A stretch of 64,000 bases of DNA. It comes from Gracilaria gracilis. Its lineage: Eukaryota > Rhodophyta > Florideophyceae > Gracilariales > Gracilariaceae. The stretch lies in the NCBI GenBank assembly GCA_030374805.1, contig JARGSG010000131.1:92820-156819 (forward strand), in the 5' to 3' direction. Shown piece after piece: positions 46,590 through 56,176 of this stretch. Within the stretch, counting starts at the first letter, position 1; each line of letters begins with the position of its first letter. The position numbers and the translations under genes are program-made. The notes under the pieces are model-generated. The model saw only the letters and a list, made by a program, of their open reading frames with translations. It did not search any database and was not told the DNA's origin.

Positions 46590-47718
46590 TCGGGCCCACT
46601 GGCAGGAAATACTATTCCCGGTACCCTAGGGAGTCGGACCCCTGACCCCCGGTGACCTTCCGGGTAGGAAACGACTTCTGCAGTCAACCCTCTCCCGCGT
46701 TCAAGGAGAAGGCGCGATGCTCTCTACGAGATGTCCAGAGGATGGTTAATGGCCAAAGATATGCCTTCACCAAGTAAAACCCTCTCTGATCTCTTGCAAG
46801 AACTTGCGCGACCTTGAAACAGCAGCTACTTTGACACCCAAGGTACGCTTCTAGCGAGCAATCAATGAAGATCACAAGCGGCCTGATCCCAATGGGAGGT
46901 CAGCCTTCGATACGTTGCCTCCCCGTACTAAAAGCCCACTGGACAAGCCAATTAGTCAATTGCACGGATCAAAAGCTCCTTATGGATGCCTTCACAGCCG
47001 TCCAAGCACCTAACAAACAGTCAGGTTCAACAAACAAAAGTCAAACACCACAACCAAAGTGCAGTACGCCACGGCACTCCGTTAGCTTCAGCGCTCGCGG
47101 TAAAACACCGTTATCCGCCCAAAAGGACCGGTGGAGCCCGCTAGTCAGCACGTCTGCCTTGGTTCAAGCCGCCTGGCTCCCGTCCCCGATTACTCGGATC
47201 AACCGTTCGTCGCACAGGTAATGCAGTGATGACCAAAACTGCCGAGCACACACGTAGTGCACGGACTTCAACACCAACTGCTGAGCACAAAGCTAGTGCC
47301 CAGACTTCGATAAAAAAATGGGCTCAACCTCTCGGATCAGAACCCGCAAACACGACGCGGGGATCCCAACAACAAGAACAATAGAGGGAGACCAAACAAA
47401 TCGGAAAGCGATCGACAACGAGGGCAACAACGAGCACCCTGCTACTCTTCATGGGACATTGAGAACACTATAAATAAAAAGCAATTGATTGAAAAAAAAA
47501 AAAAAACGAGCACCCAAACACAATCACGATAGAGAGTCAACGTCGAACCACTACCAACACAACGCCCTCAGGGAGGAACGCAAACCGTAAAAAGAATACC
47601 AACACCAACCAACAAAACGGTCAACACACCCGACGCAACGAGAAGACGGTGATAGAGAAACAGCGAAACGGGTGAAAGAGCGGCGAGAGACGAACGATAA
47701 CGGCAGAGGTCAGCGGGG
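46590..47718 (-). other. Copia A 5' leader
   Basis: 1.1 kb without long ORFs between the primer site and gag. Almost the same leader occurs in copia C (61,225-62,371), and a diverged but recognisable version in copia B. Conserved block: ACCCTAGGGAGTCGGACCCC and following GGTGACCTTCCGGGT. Such conservation suggests a packaging, dimerisation or translation-initiation structure. It contains a 66-bp LINE insertion at 47,440-47,505. The gag-proximal end is a CAA-rich unstructured tract (46,500-46,580). Confidence 0.75.
47440..47505 (+). mobile_element. 66-bp 5'-truncated LINE insertion
   Basis: Matches the last about 50 bp of the window's LINE plus a 15-nt A run, flanked by ACGAGCACCC at 47,430-47,439 and 47,506-47,515. 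The copia C leader has the uninterrupted site at 62,129-62,138. Confidence 0.92.
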
Positions 47719-47732
47719 CTGGGCCCATAACC
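47719..47732 (-). promoter_or_regulatory. Copia A primer-binding site (initiator tRNA-Met half)
   Basis: CTGGGCCCATAACC directly adjoins the LTR. This equals the anticodon-stem/loop sequence of eukaryotic initiator tRNA-Met, so the RNA (minus strand, GGTTATGGGCCCAG) would pair with an internal tRNA site. This is the half-tRNA priming known for Drosophila copia. Confidence 0.85.
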
Positions 47733-48190
47733 TGATGGAGGTTATAGCTGAGAAGGGAAGGTTGATGCAAAGGGAAGGTGGGGATATGCAAAGGAAGTTC
47801 GCCAGCTCTGGCTCGGATTTACTTTGAGGTGCTTCTGTCACAACTTATATAGCACTACGTCATCGCATTACCGCTTACTTCCACTCGGAGTAAAACCTAA
47901 GCCACCAAGCGGGGACACTCAATACTACCACTCATCATCTAACATAACATGGTAACACTGCCACAATTCATGACAGCTTACAACTAACAAGGCACAACAG
48001 TGCACAACAGTGCACAACAAGTTACGTGCCTACTCAACAAAATACGTGCCTACACATAACGATGACCATGCACAAATTCACATTGTGCCAATACACTGCA
48101 ATCCGTACACCACACCAATATGTGTATGCTCCAGCTCACCAGGTACCACGTAACCACAAATTCACTCAATGCCATAAGTTCCCACAACAT
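47733..48190 (-). repeat. 5' LTR of copia A, PBS-proximal part
   Basis: Matches 40,682-41,139 with a few substitutions. Cut at CACAACAT (48,183-48,190) by the LINE; the rest of the LTR resumes at 54,602 and ends at 54,944. Confidence 0.92.
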
Positions 48191-48344
48191 TTTTTTTTTT
48201 TTTTTTTTTTTTTTCAATCAATTGCTTTTTATTTATAGTGTTCCCAATGTCCCATGAAGAGCAGCAGGGTAACACTGTCAAGGTGTAAACTAACTTGGTC
48301 AATTACGAACCAACGCAATCATTCTTACTACTTATAGCACAGAT

Positions 48345-51326
48345 TTACAACTGTGCTTCTTCCAATACATCTAGTATTTCGGTCGCCTCCTGTCTCTCTC
48401 CAGGTGACCAATCTTCCATTCCGAGTAGTACCTTCAGTCTTCCGTACTTCCAGTACTCGTGCCCAAGTACATCACGTGCCTCCATTGGGTTCGCTGGGAA
48501 CTCATTGAAGTACCATCGGATACCCATCATTCGGTGCGAAACTTTGCGCAACCGAAGAATGGGTGGGTATTTTCCATTCGCAGCACACGGGATTTTGCGA
48601 ACGCGTCTTGCCGAGGCAAGTTTCCACTCCGCATCCCGTATTCTTCCTATTCCTTTTGTACACACATTATCAATTTCAGCTCGTAGTGCTGAAATTGAAG
48701 GATGTGCATTATACAGCGACAGCTGCCGACATGCCCGGTTCACCTTCAACTGTCGCGATCTGTGTTCCAATTCAAGGTTCAATGCCGTCTCACGACACGA
48801 TTGATAATGCCGTAGACGTTTGGAGGCGAGCACAATTCGTCGCAGAGCCGCAGACTCTAAACGACAAAGTGCACGCATCATTGGCACCCGATATGTTCCA
48901 AACCGAGATGCCATTTTTCCAAGAATCAGTTTGAAGAACGTTGCTTCAAGCTTCACTATCGCCATTTCCAAATGAGGCGTGAGCGGTACAAGATGCAACG
49001 CATATTCGTAAATCGACCTCACGAATGCGCGGTACAAACTCACACAGCTGCGCGTATCAAATCCATTCCGGTGCAGACCAGCACCGGCTAGGCTTCCCAA
49101 TCGACGTTGAGCATTTTGTACGCGTTCCATGTGCTTGTCGGTTGTTACTCCATTGGTGTTTAGAGACACCCCCAGATATACTGCACTACGTACCACGCTC
49201 AGCTTATCACCAGCAAGTGTGAATATTGCAGAGTGATTTTGGTCTGCAGGCAGTTGCAGTACTATCGACTTGCCGTTTGCAGTGTTCCACGGCATTTGCA
49301 TTTCTTTGCCCCAACTACTGCATATGTCTAGCAGTAGTTGCAGCCCGCTATCAGTCTTCGCCATCAGAATCACATCGTCGGCAAATGCACTTGCACCTCG
49401 ATCCGACACATGATATGGCACCTCCTGCACTCGGTATAGCATGGAATCAATATACATGTTGAACAATGTACAGCTGAATGGGTCACCTTGAGGCACTCCA
49501 AGAGTCATTTGTACTTGTTCATCTTTCCAATTTCCATTTATGAAAGCGTTGACTGGTTGCAGCAGCAAAGTAGTCATTGCCGCATGCTTCGGTTGTAGCC
49601 TGGATGCGCACACTTGCGACAATAGTTTTCGGTTAACTTTGTCGTACGCCTTCGTTAGATCCAGTACTGCCACACGCGAGTGGCCGTTTGTGATGATGTT
49701 ACTCACCTCCACAATCGACTGTTCTGTTCCATTGTACTTTGAGAACCCATACTGGTACTCATGAAACTCGATATAGTTCATCACGATCGAGTTTAATGCA
49801 GCCGAAATTGCTTTGCGCAAGTGCGACAGAATAGAGATCGGTCGGTAGTTGGATGGTACCGAGATGTCGCCTTTCTTGTATATGGGCGATATACGTGTCT
49901 GCCGCAACGTTGATGGTAGATATGCCAACTTGCCACACGCTCGCCACAGCTTGAGAAGCGTGGAAGCGCACAAAGTTGGACTCACCTGTAGCATTTCCGA
50001 TGCCACGTTATCGCGCCCAATCGATCTTCCCTTCTTTGCATCCTTGATCGATTTTTCCAATGCAATCCGGAACGAGTTCGGAACATCAAATGTGACTGCT
50101 TTCACCCCACATTCGGGTGGCTGGTACTCGGCAATAAACTCAGCGTACTCCTGTGGGTCTAATGGATTTCCACGTTCCAGTGCCCGTGCGCTATGCTGAG
50201 ATCGTAATTTCATCACCGAGTTGATTCGATTCACTGTTTGAGATGCTGTTTCGTCCTCGGCGGTATCAAGAAATTCGTCCAACAGTTGTCTCTTCTTTGC
50301 TCGACAACGACGTTTAATGAATCGGTCAATCACCTTGTACACATTCCACATTTGAATGTTGCTACTTCGTTTCCACCGTTTGTAATATGTAGATCGCACA
50401 CGACTCAACTGGTCAAGACTAGAATCCCAGAAGAAGCGATAGCGGTCAGGACGCATTGATACGGAAGTGATCCAGGGGCTACTGATTGTGTCCACGAGTT
50501 GGCAACATGCATCCTCCAGATCCTCTTCTGAGGTTGCGTGGTCAAAACGAGAAGCCACATTAGGCAAATTGGCTTTGTAATATGTCTGAGCGTCTTCGAT
50601 TCTGTCCACGCATTTGAGTTGCGCCCTCGAAATCTTCGGTTTTCGAGGTGAGAATTGAGTTGTCATCCAGTCAATGTCGGCAACAACCATGTTGTGATCC
50701 GAGACTGCATCCCACGATCCACTGGTTGTTGCCACATTTCGAACAGACACTCGCTTCGAGATGAAGAAATCCACTACACTCGAACCATTTGGGGTGCGAA
50801 ACGTTGGCGTCAACTCGGATGGAGCCCTCAGCAAGAGGTCCCATTTGCGGATCCACGCTCGGAGGCGGCGACCATGCCTGTTGGTTCGTTGGTCCCAGTC
50901 GTCATGGCGGGCATTCCAATCCCCAGCCAGTAACGTCGGACCCCGGATCAAAGACTTCAATCGCTCCATGAATCCCTTTATGTCCTCATCTGAAGCGCTC
51001 GGACTAAGATATACTCCTATCACATTGAGATCTGGGCGAACTCTCAGTGCCAGGATTTGGTATGCTGCGGTGCCGTACTTGCCCACGACCTTCGTACAGA
51101 AGCGCTGATGATGGAAAATCGTGATCCCACCTCTCGGCGCACGACTCCTATACTCCGCTTCCAGCGCCACACTCACATGTGGCAATGCCAACGACACCTC
51201 ATCGGAGGGACGTTGCCATGTTTCCACAACGCACAGAAAGTCTAAACCTAGTACTTTCCATGCACGGTGGACTTCGGCCTCGCTATGTGCGAGACCTCTC
51301 ACGTTGAAAGTACCAACCCGGATCAC
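48345..51326 (-). CDS. LINE ORF2: AP endonuclease and reverse transcriptase
   Basis: 993 codons, intact. Endonuclease: VGTFNVRG, FLCVVETW, GVYLSPSASDED, LAGDWNARHDDWDQ, SSVVDFFIS and the catalytic SDHNMVVADID. RT: ISPIYKKGDISVPSNYRPIS, VAVLDLTKAYDKVNRKLL, LGVPQGDPFSCTLFN and the box SAFADDVILMAKTD. The C-terminal region is long and basic. No RNase H seen. The protein would nick target DNA and prime reverse transcription from it. The first codon in frame after ORF1 is GTG, sharing its TG with ORF1's TGA; the first internal ATG is over 100 codons in, beyond the endonuclease N-terminus. Confidence 0.95.
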   Translation of the reverse strand: MIRVGTFNVRGLAHSEAEVHRAWKVLGLDFLCVVETWQRPSDEVSLALPHVSVALEAEYRSRAPRGGITIFHHQRFCTKVVGKYGTAAYQILALRVRPDLNVIGVYLSPSASDEDIKGFMERLKSLIRGPTLLAGDWNARHDDWDQRTNRHGRRLRAWIRKWDLLLRAPSELTPTFRTPNGSSVVDFFISKRVSVRNVATTSGSWDAVSDHNMVVADIDWMTTQFSPRKPKISRAQLKCVDRIEDAQTYYKANLPNVASRFDHATSEEDLEDACCQLVDTISSPWITSVSMRPDRYRFFWDSSLDQLSRVRSTYYKRWKRSSNIQMWNVYKVIDRFIKRRCRAKKRQLLDEFLDTAEDETASQTVNRINSVMKLRSQHSARALERGNPLDPQEYAEFIAEYQPPECGVKAVTFDVPNSFRIALEKSIKDAKKGRSIGRDNVASEMLQVSPTLCASTLLKLWRACGKLAYLPSTLRQTRISPIYKKGDISVPSNYRPISILSHLRKAISAALNSIVMNYIEFHEYQYGFSKYNGTEQSIVEVSNIITNGHSRVAVLDLTKAYDKVNRKLLSQVCASRLQPKHAAMTTLLLQPVNAFINGNWKDEQVQMTLGVPQGDPFSCTLFNMYIDSMLYRVQEVPYHVSDRGASAFADDVILMAKTDSGLQLLLDICSSWGKEMQMPWNTANGKSIVLQLPADQNHSAIFTLAGDKLSVVRSAVYLGVSLNTNGVTTDKHMERVQNAQRRLGSLAGAGLHRNGFDTRSCVSLYRAFVRSIYEYALHLVPLTPHLEMAIVKLEATFFKLILGKMASRFGTYRVPMMRALCRLESAALRRIVLASKRLRHYQSCRETALNLELEHRSRQLKVNRACRQLSLYNAHPSISALRAEIDNVCTKGIGRIRDAEWKLASARRVRKIPCAANGKYPPILRLRKVSHRMMGIRWYFNEFPANPMEARDVLGHEYWKYGRLKVLLGMEDWSPGERQEATEILDVLEEAQL

Positions 51327-53515
51327 AACGCCTCACCATTCTGGTGACCGTTATGTGGAATTGGACCGGTTTGCGTCGTAGTCGACGGCACATTAATGCT
51401 CACAGAGAACCCATTTCGTACCAATCTGTTCGGACGACGCATTTCGTGGTCATAAGTGGGAGCACCATCGTGGTCCCAATCCGATGACAGACTCTCATTT
51501 GGAGTCTGAAGCGGTTCCAATGGGCTCGTTTGGGCCGCTTCCATAGTGATATCTTTCGGATCGGCGGTCACTGCTCCTGTACTTGCAGTGATTGCAGTGG
51601 TGTGGTGTGCCAATTCTGGGAGTTGTGGCACGTTATTTTTTGTGTTATGAGCATCATTGTTTGCCCCAGACACCGAAACGACACTTTGTCGAGTGTCGGT
51701 GGACAACTCCGACGACTGCGATTGTTGTTCAGTTTCGATGATGTGGGATATCTGCTCAGTGTTCTGCTCGTCTTCTGGTGCATTGGGCTCTTCAGAGTCA
51801 GTTGAAATGCTCATAGGCTGTGGACATTCTGTTGCTCCTGCTTCCTCTGAAACAAAGTGGACATTCGTCTGAGGCCCAGTATTGCCGTCTATCGTCCGAT
51901 TAGTGCGCTGAACCATCGCTGGAACCCTTCTTTCAACGATGGATGCGGTTGACTCTTCGGCGAAACGTACATGAGTTCTCATTTTCGTATGGGCATCGAT
52001 CGCCGCTACTGTTGTTTGGGAGTCCTCTGCGAACCTAATATGTGTACGCAATGGTGCAAGGCGGTCGATCGGATGGGCAGCTCTGGTATGAGTCTCCTTA
52101 GGTACCATCGGACTTGCCTTGGAAGAATCACGGTCGACTTTCCCAGGCTGTTTTGCAGTCGGGTTCACACTTTGGTTCGGTGTACTTGGCTGCTTATTGT
52201 GCATCAACTCCTGTGTTACCTTCACTTGGGACGTATACCAATGCTTGGCCCACGCTGACGTTGTGCGAGTTGCTGCAGTCTGCAAGCGATATAGCGCCTG
52301 CTCCAGGTTTTTCTGTCGTCGTTCGGCCTTACTCATCATCTTTCGCGATGACATGGCATTCGAGGTGGCGGCGAAGTTAGGCATGTGCGTGTACCCGGCT
52401 GCACGCATTCCTGCAACCAGTTTGTGAGCAACGTCAGTCGCAGTCACGATTTCCAATATCGAACGTCCTATGAAGGACAGAGCGATAACGCAACGGCTCG
52501 GAAGTCCACTGCGAAGGTGTCTCATGAGAGGGCGGTAGGGGCCGCGCGGTATGCCACGGAAGTACTGCGCTTCCATTTTCGGGGGCCGAGATTGAGATAT
52601 CGGCAGTGGTGCATATCCTCCAGACTTGAGGTTGTGAGCCATTTTAGCCATTCGAGTAAGAAACTGAGGTGGTAATTTGTTCAATGACCGAGGCTGGCCC
52701 TCTCTAGCAATCTGCGCCCAAGTCTTTACACCAGTATTTGTCCCAGTCCTTGCTTCAGGGACAGTGTTTATCTGCGGTTGTGCTCGTCCAGTGTTGGGCG
52801 GAGCCGTGTTAGGTGGCTGTCTGTTAACGGCCGTCTCGACAGATCGTGCTTCAATTTCTAGAGCACGTTGGTTTTGTCTCTGTTGTGGTACCGTGGCATG
52901 GTTGCGAGAGGACTGGAGCTGCTGGGTGAGCCGAGCAACTTGATTCTCTAGTGTCTGGCATCTCCTCAAGATCGACTCCCATTGCTGTTTTGGTATCTGT
53001 ACGACGGCAACAGGTGCGCTAGAGGGTGTGCTGGTGTGGCTGATGGGGTGCTCGGCAACCGGTGAGGGCGTAGGAGCGGATGCGACTGACGCCTGGGAGC
53101 TGTTCCTTGGGCTGCTCGGCGCCAGAAATGGTCGAATTATTTCATGGAATCGCGAACCGCCAAAGGAGCGATGGCAGCCTTTGACGGAGCAGCGCACAGT
53201 GGGTCCAAACTTAGAGTTACCATTTAGAGTGAATGAATTCTTAGAATGGCAGTTTGGGCACTTGATGAGCGTTCGACACGCTCCAAAGGTGGCCCTCGCC
53301 TCGTCCGGGTTGCACACAGGCTGAGGGCCTTTGCGGTCTGGGGTCGGCGAAACTTTCTTCCGAACGGTCTTTGAAAGACCTGGTCTCCAAGATTCGGATT
53401 CAGGTTCGCTATTACCATCAAGTGGGAAGCGAATGCCTTCCATGGTCTCCCCGGCGTCAGCCAAAGGGCTGAAACGGTTCTCAATGTTAGAGGACGTGGT
53501 TTGGTGAGAAGTCAT
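51323..53515 (-). CDS. LINE ORF1: RNA-binding protein
   Basis: 730 codons from ATG 53,515 (MTSHQTTSSNIENRFSPLAD). A Cys cluster near residues 85-110 (LIKCPNCHSKNSF...VRCSVKGCHRSF) looks like a CxxC...CxxxxC zinc ribbon rather than the CCHC knuckles common in ORF1p. A coiled-coil-like stretch follows (WESILRRCQTLENQVARLTQ, about residue 185). The C-terminal half is Thr/Ser/Gln-rich and repeats IRFAEDSQTT / VRFAEESTAS-like segments. It would package LINE RNA. Ends at TGA overlapping the start of ORF2. Confidence 0.85.
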   Translation of the reverse strand: MTSHQTTSSNIENRFSPLADAGETMEGIRFPLDGNSEPESESWRPGLSKTVRKKVSPTPDRKGPQPVCNPDEARATFGACRTLIKCPNCHSKNSFTLNGNSKFGPTVRCSVKGCHRSFGGSRFHEIIRPFLAPSSPRNSSQASVASAPTPSPVAEHPISHTSTPSSAPVAVVQIPKQQWESILRRCQTLENQVARLTQQLQSSRNHATVPQQRQNQRALEIEARSVETAVNRQPPNTAPPNTGRAQPQINTVPEARTGTNTGVKTWAQIAREGQPRSLNKLPPQFLTRMAKMAHNLKSGGYAPLPISQSRPPKMEAQYFRGIPRGPYRPLMRHLRSGLPSRCVIALSFIGRSILEIVTATDVAHKLVAGMRAAGYTHMPNFAATSNAMSSRKMMSKAERRQKNLEQALYRLQTAATRTTSAWAKHWYTSQVKVTQELMHNKQPSTPNQSVNPTAKQPGKVDRDSSKASPMVPKETHTRAAHPIDRLAPLRTHIRFAEDSQTTVAAIDAHTKMRTHVRFAEESTASIVERRVPAMVQRTNRTIDGNTGPQTNVHFVSEEAGATECPQPMSISTDSEEPNAPEDEQNTEQISHIIETEQQSQSSELSTDTRQSVVSVSGANNDAHNTKNNVPQLPELAHHTTAITASTGAVTADPKDITMEAAQTSPLEPLQTPNESLSSDWDHDGAPTYDHEMRRPNRLVRNGFSVSINVPSTTTQTGPIPHNGHQNGEAL

Positions 53516-54593
53516 TTTTCAATTTTTTTTGAAAAATTTTCTAAAAAGTTTTTGTCTTTTTCTTTGGTTTTGATGGCTCTTATGGCTTCTTGATGCACTT
53601 TTCACGTGTTCTGCGACTTTTTTTGTGTTTTCAATTTTTTCAATTTTTTTTGCGCTTTTTTTGGACTTTCTCTCACGAAACCTGCTAAACTCCATTTAAA
53701 CTACTTTTTACTCGTTTTGCACTTGTCCAGGTGCAATCCAAGGTACTCCGGATAGCTCAGCGTCGATATAGTTACTTTCCAACTTTGATCCAATTTGGTC
53801 TCAAATGATTGGATTTATGTGCCCACCGCCGGCGGCTTTGACACGTTGCAAGATACTTGTAACTTTTGGACGTTTTGCGAAATCGTCGTTTTTAGGGTCG
53901 TTCGAGGGGGGTGCCCCAGAAGGGTCAAAAACGGCGATTTGCCGATGAGCTCTGGAGGCTTGTAACTTCTGATCCAGTTACTTGCCAGAAGCGATCTGTA
54001 GCTCGTTTGAAAGATAAAACGCTTCTCTACAGATTCGGGGCGCCTCCGACGAAAATTTGACAGCGTCCACCCGGATCGGCGTTGAAATTTTTCAGATGCC
54101 TGAAATGAGGTTTTCTGGGGGGTAACCCCACAGCAGTCAACTCTGGACCACTGCCTTCGTGTCAATGGAGCGGGTACTACACCCAGAGGGTTTCACAAAC
54201 CTGAGGCTGGGCGGTGGCAGCCGGGCCGCCTGTGAAAGTCGTAACACAGGGCTTTGGACGCTCCGACACAAGTGCCCCCACTTGGCCGTCACTGCGTAGC
54301 GAACGCGGCCACTCCGGTGCAGTCTTGAGTGCCTCTGTGGACACACAGGTTTCCGCCCCGAAGCTCCGCTTCGACTTGTACCGCTCTGGCTTCCCCCAAT
54401 GGGTGCTGGCGTTCGCCAAGTTTCCCCGAGTACTCCTTCGGCTCTCCGGTTGCAATAACCTGGAGATTCCTGATTGAACAGGGCCTCAGTCCACCGTCCT
54501 TTGCAGGAGGGCGCGGCAGGATACTAGTCTCGTACGACTGTGTCCCTGGACCCGCTTGCACTCACGAACTCCCAGAAGAAAAAAAGTTTTTGT
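53516..54593 (-). other. LINE 5' UTR
   Basis: Non-coding, with homopolymer-rich sequence next to ORF1 (T runs at 53,518-53,700 on the plus strand) and a GC-rich 5' part at 54,120-54,560. The internal promoter expected for a LINE should be here. No specific element recognised. Confidence 0.6.
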
Positions 54594-54944
54594 CACAACA
54601 TGTTACCACAGTGTTCGTGTAATCCTCATGACAGTACCTGACTCATCACCATAGCGCACCAAGTTGCATCAATGTGTTCAACATGTCCACGTACATAACT
54701 GTGCACACTGTCCAGCATACCCATCTGTGCTAGCTACACACGTGTAGCCCAGAACAACCCAGTAGTGCCATAACACTTGTACACACCACGTTGCATGTGC
54801 ACATTTGCAGTAGCCAATCAGAAGCCAGTTTCGCCTTGAATTTGCACAAATGCGCATATGCGCTTTTCCAGCAGCACCCTCCAAAACAGCCCATGCTCCC
54901 CTGCACTTTTGGTTTCAGTGACAGCACTCGGTCAACATCCAACA

Positions 54945-55909
54945 GGGGTGTCTCTAAACACCAGTGGAGTAACAGCTGAGAAACACATGGAACGGGTACA
55001 AAATGCTCAACGTCGATTAGGAAGCCTAGCGGGTGCTGGTCTGCACTGGAATCGATTTGATACATGCAGCTGTGTGAGTTGTTCCGCGTATTCGTGAGGT
55101 CGATTTACGAATATGCGTTGCATCTTCTACCGCTCACACCACATTTGGAAATGGCGATAGTGAAGCTTGAAGCAACGTTCTTCAAACTGATTCTTTGAAA
55201 AACGGCACCTCGGTTTGGAATATATCGGGTGCCGATGATGCGTGCACTTTGTCGTTTAGAGTCTGCGGCTCTGCGACGAATTATGCTCGCCTCCGAACGT
55301 CTACGGCACTATCAATCGTGTCGTGAAACGGTATTGAATCTCGACTTGGAACACAGATCGCGACAGTTGACGGTGAACCGAGCATGTCGGCAGCTGTCGC
55401 TGTAGAATGCGCATCCTTCAATTTTGGCACTGCGAGCTGAAATTGATAATGTGTGTACAACGGGAATAGGAAGGATACGGGACGTGGAATGGAAACTTAC
55501 CTCGGCAAGACGTGTTCGCAAAATCCCGTGTGCGGCAAATGGAAAATACCCACCCGTTCTTCGGTTGCTAAAAGTTTCGCACAGAATGATGGGTATCCGA
55601 TGGTACTTCAACGAGTTCCCGGGGAACCCTGTGGAGGCACGTGATGCACTTGGACATGAGTACTGGAAGTACGGAAGACTGAAAGTACTACCCGGAATGG
55701 AAGATTGGTCACCTGTAGAGAGGCAGGAGGCGACCGAAATACTAGAGGTACTGGAAGAAGCACAGTTGTAAATCTGTGCTATAAGTAGTAAGAATGAATG
55801 CGTTGGTTCGTAATTGACCAAGTTAGTTTACATCTCGACAGTGTTACCCTGCTGCTCTTAATGGGACATTAGGACACTTTAAATAAAATTGCAATTGATT
55901 GAAAAAAAT
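54945..55909 (+). pseudogene. 5'-truncated LINE copy
   Basis: About 965 bp of the ORF2 3' end plus 3' UTR and a short A tail, abutting the copia A 5' LTR exactly at its end. Compared with the intact ORF2 it carries a TGA (ATTCTTTGAAAA, near 55,195), a TAG near 55,404, small frameshifts near 55,080 and many substitutions, so it is older than the full-length copy. The last 115 codons remain open (55,424-55,771). Confidence 0.9.
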
Positions 55910-55910
55910 A

Positions 55911-56176
55911 CTCAACATCGAGGACGCCAGTGGAGACTGTGGGGTAGTCTGCAACGTTCGTCGGGACGCGTCCCGTACGCAATCACAGGCGGATTTCGGA
56001 TACTCGACGCCTGGAGCGAGCTCACGGGTGAGGTACAACTCGAACCCGGAATGATAATGCTACTTCTTAGGCGGGCGCCCTGACAGGAGAAACTACCTCC
56101 GCTACCCTGTGGGTCCGAACCCCTGGTCCCCAGTCACTCTCTCCAGGTGAGGCACGATTTGATCACCTGCCAAGCA
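55911..56176 (-). repeat. Copia B leader segment attached to the truncated RT end
   Basis: Closely matches 59,298-59,578 of the same element's leader in the same orientation (GGACGCCAG, GACGCGTCCCGTACGC, ACCCTGTGGGTCCGAACCCC). It starts right after the point where copia B pol is lost, forming a chimeric end. Confidence 0.85.

Larger units (their letters stand above)
48191..54593 (-). mobile_element. Full-length two-ORF LINE
   Basis: 6,403 bp from a poly(A) tail (T run at 48,191 on the plus strand) to the 5' end at 54,593, flanked by CACAACAT at 48,183-48,190 and 54,594-54,601. Has a 1.08-kb 5' UTR, ORF1 and ORF2, both open. The AP-type endonuclease and ORF arrangement fit the I/R1/L1-like radiation; the exact clade is not determined. 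At least four partial relatives lie in the window, so the family has been active here. Confidence 0.95.
40682..54944 (-). mobile_element. Copia A: Ty1/copia LTR retrotransposon with nested insertions
   Basis: Two LTRs (40,682-41,482; 47,733-48,190 plus 54,602-54,944) bracket gag-protease-integrase-RT-RNase H in copia order, a primer site and a polypurine tract. Removing the solo LTR and LINE leaves about 6.9 kb. LTRs begin TG and end CA on the minus strand and differ by roughly a dozen bases over 800, so the insertion is fairly recent. Flanking 5-mers (GACTG left, GGGGT right) do not match, so one flank has been rearranged. Confidence 0.92.

Noticed and set aside
46435..46599. N-terminal hydrophobic extension of copia A gag as a signal or membrane segment.
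   Set aside because: It is the translation of a CAA/T-rich low-complexity leader; the standard gag start MDSF lies at 46,434.
48459..53324. Numerous plus-strand ORFs over the LINE.
   Set aside because: Shadows of intact ORF1 and ORF2 on the opposite strand.
54930..55925. TSD TCAACATC around the truncated LINE at 54,945-55,909.
   Set aside because: One copy is the natural end of the copia LTR and the other differs by one base from the usual copia B leader; it is not distinguishable from coincidence.
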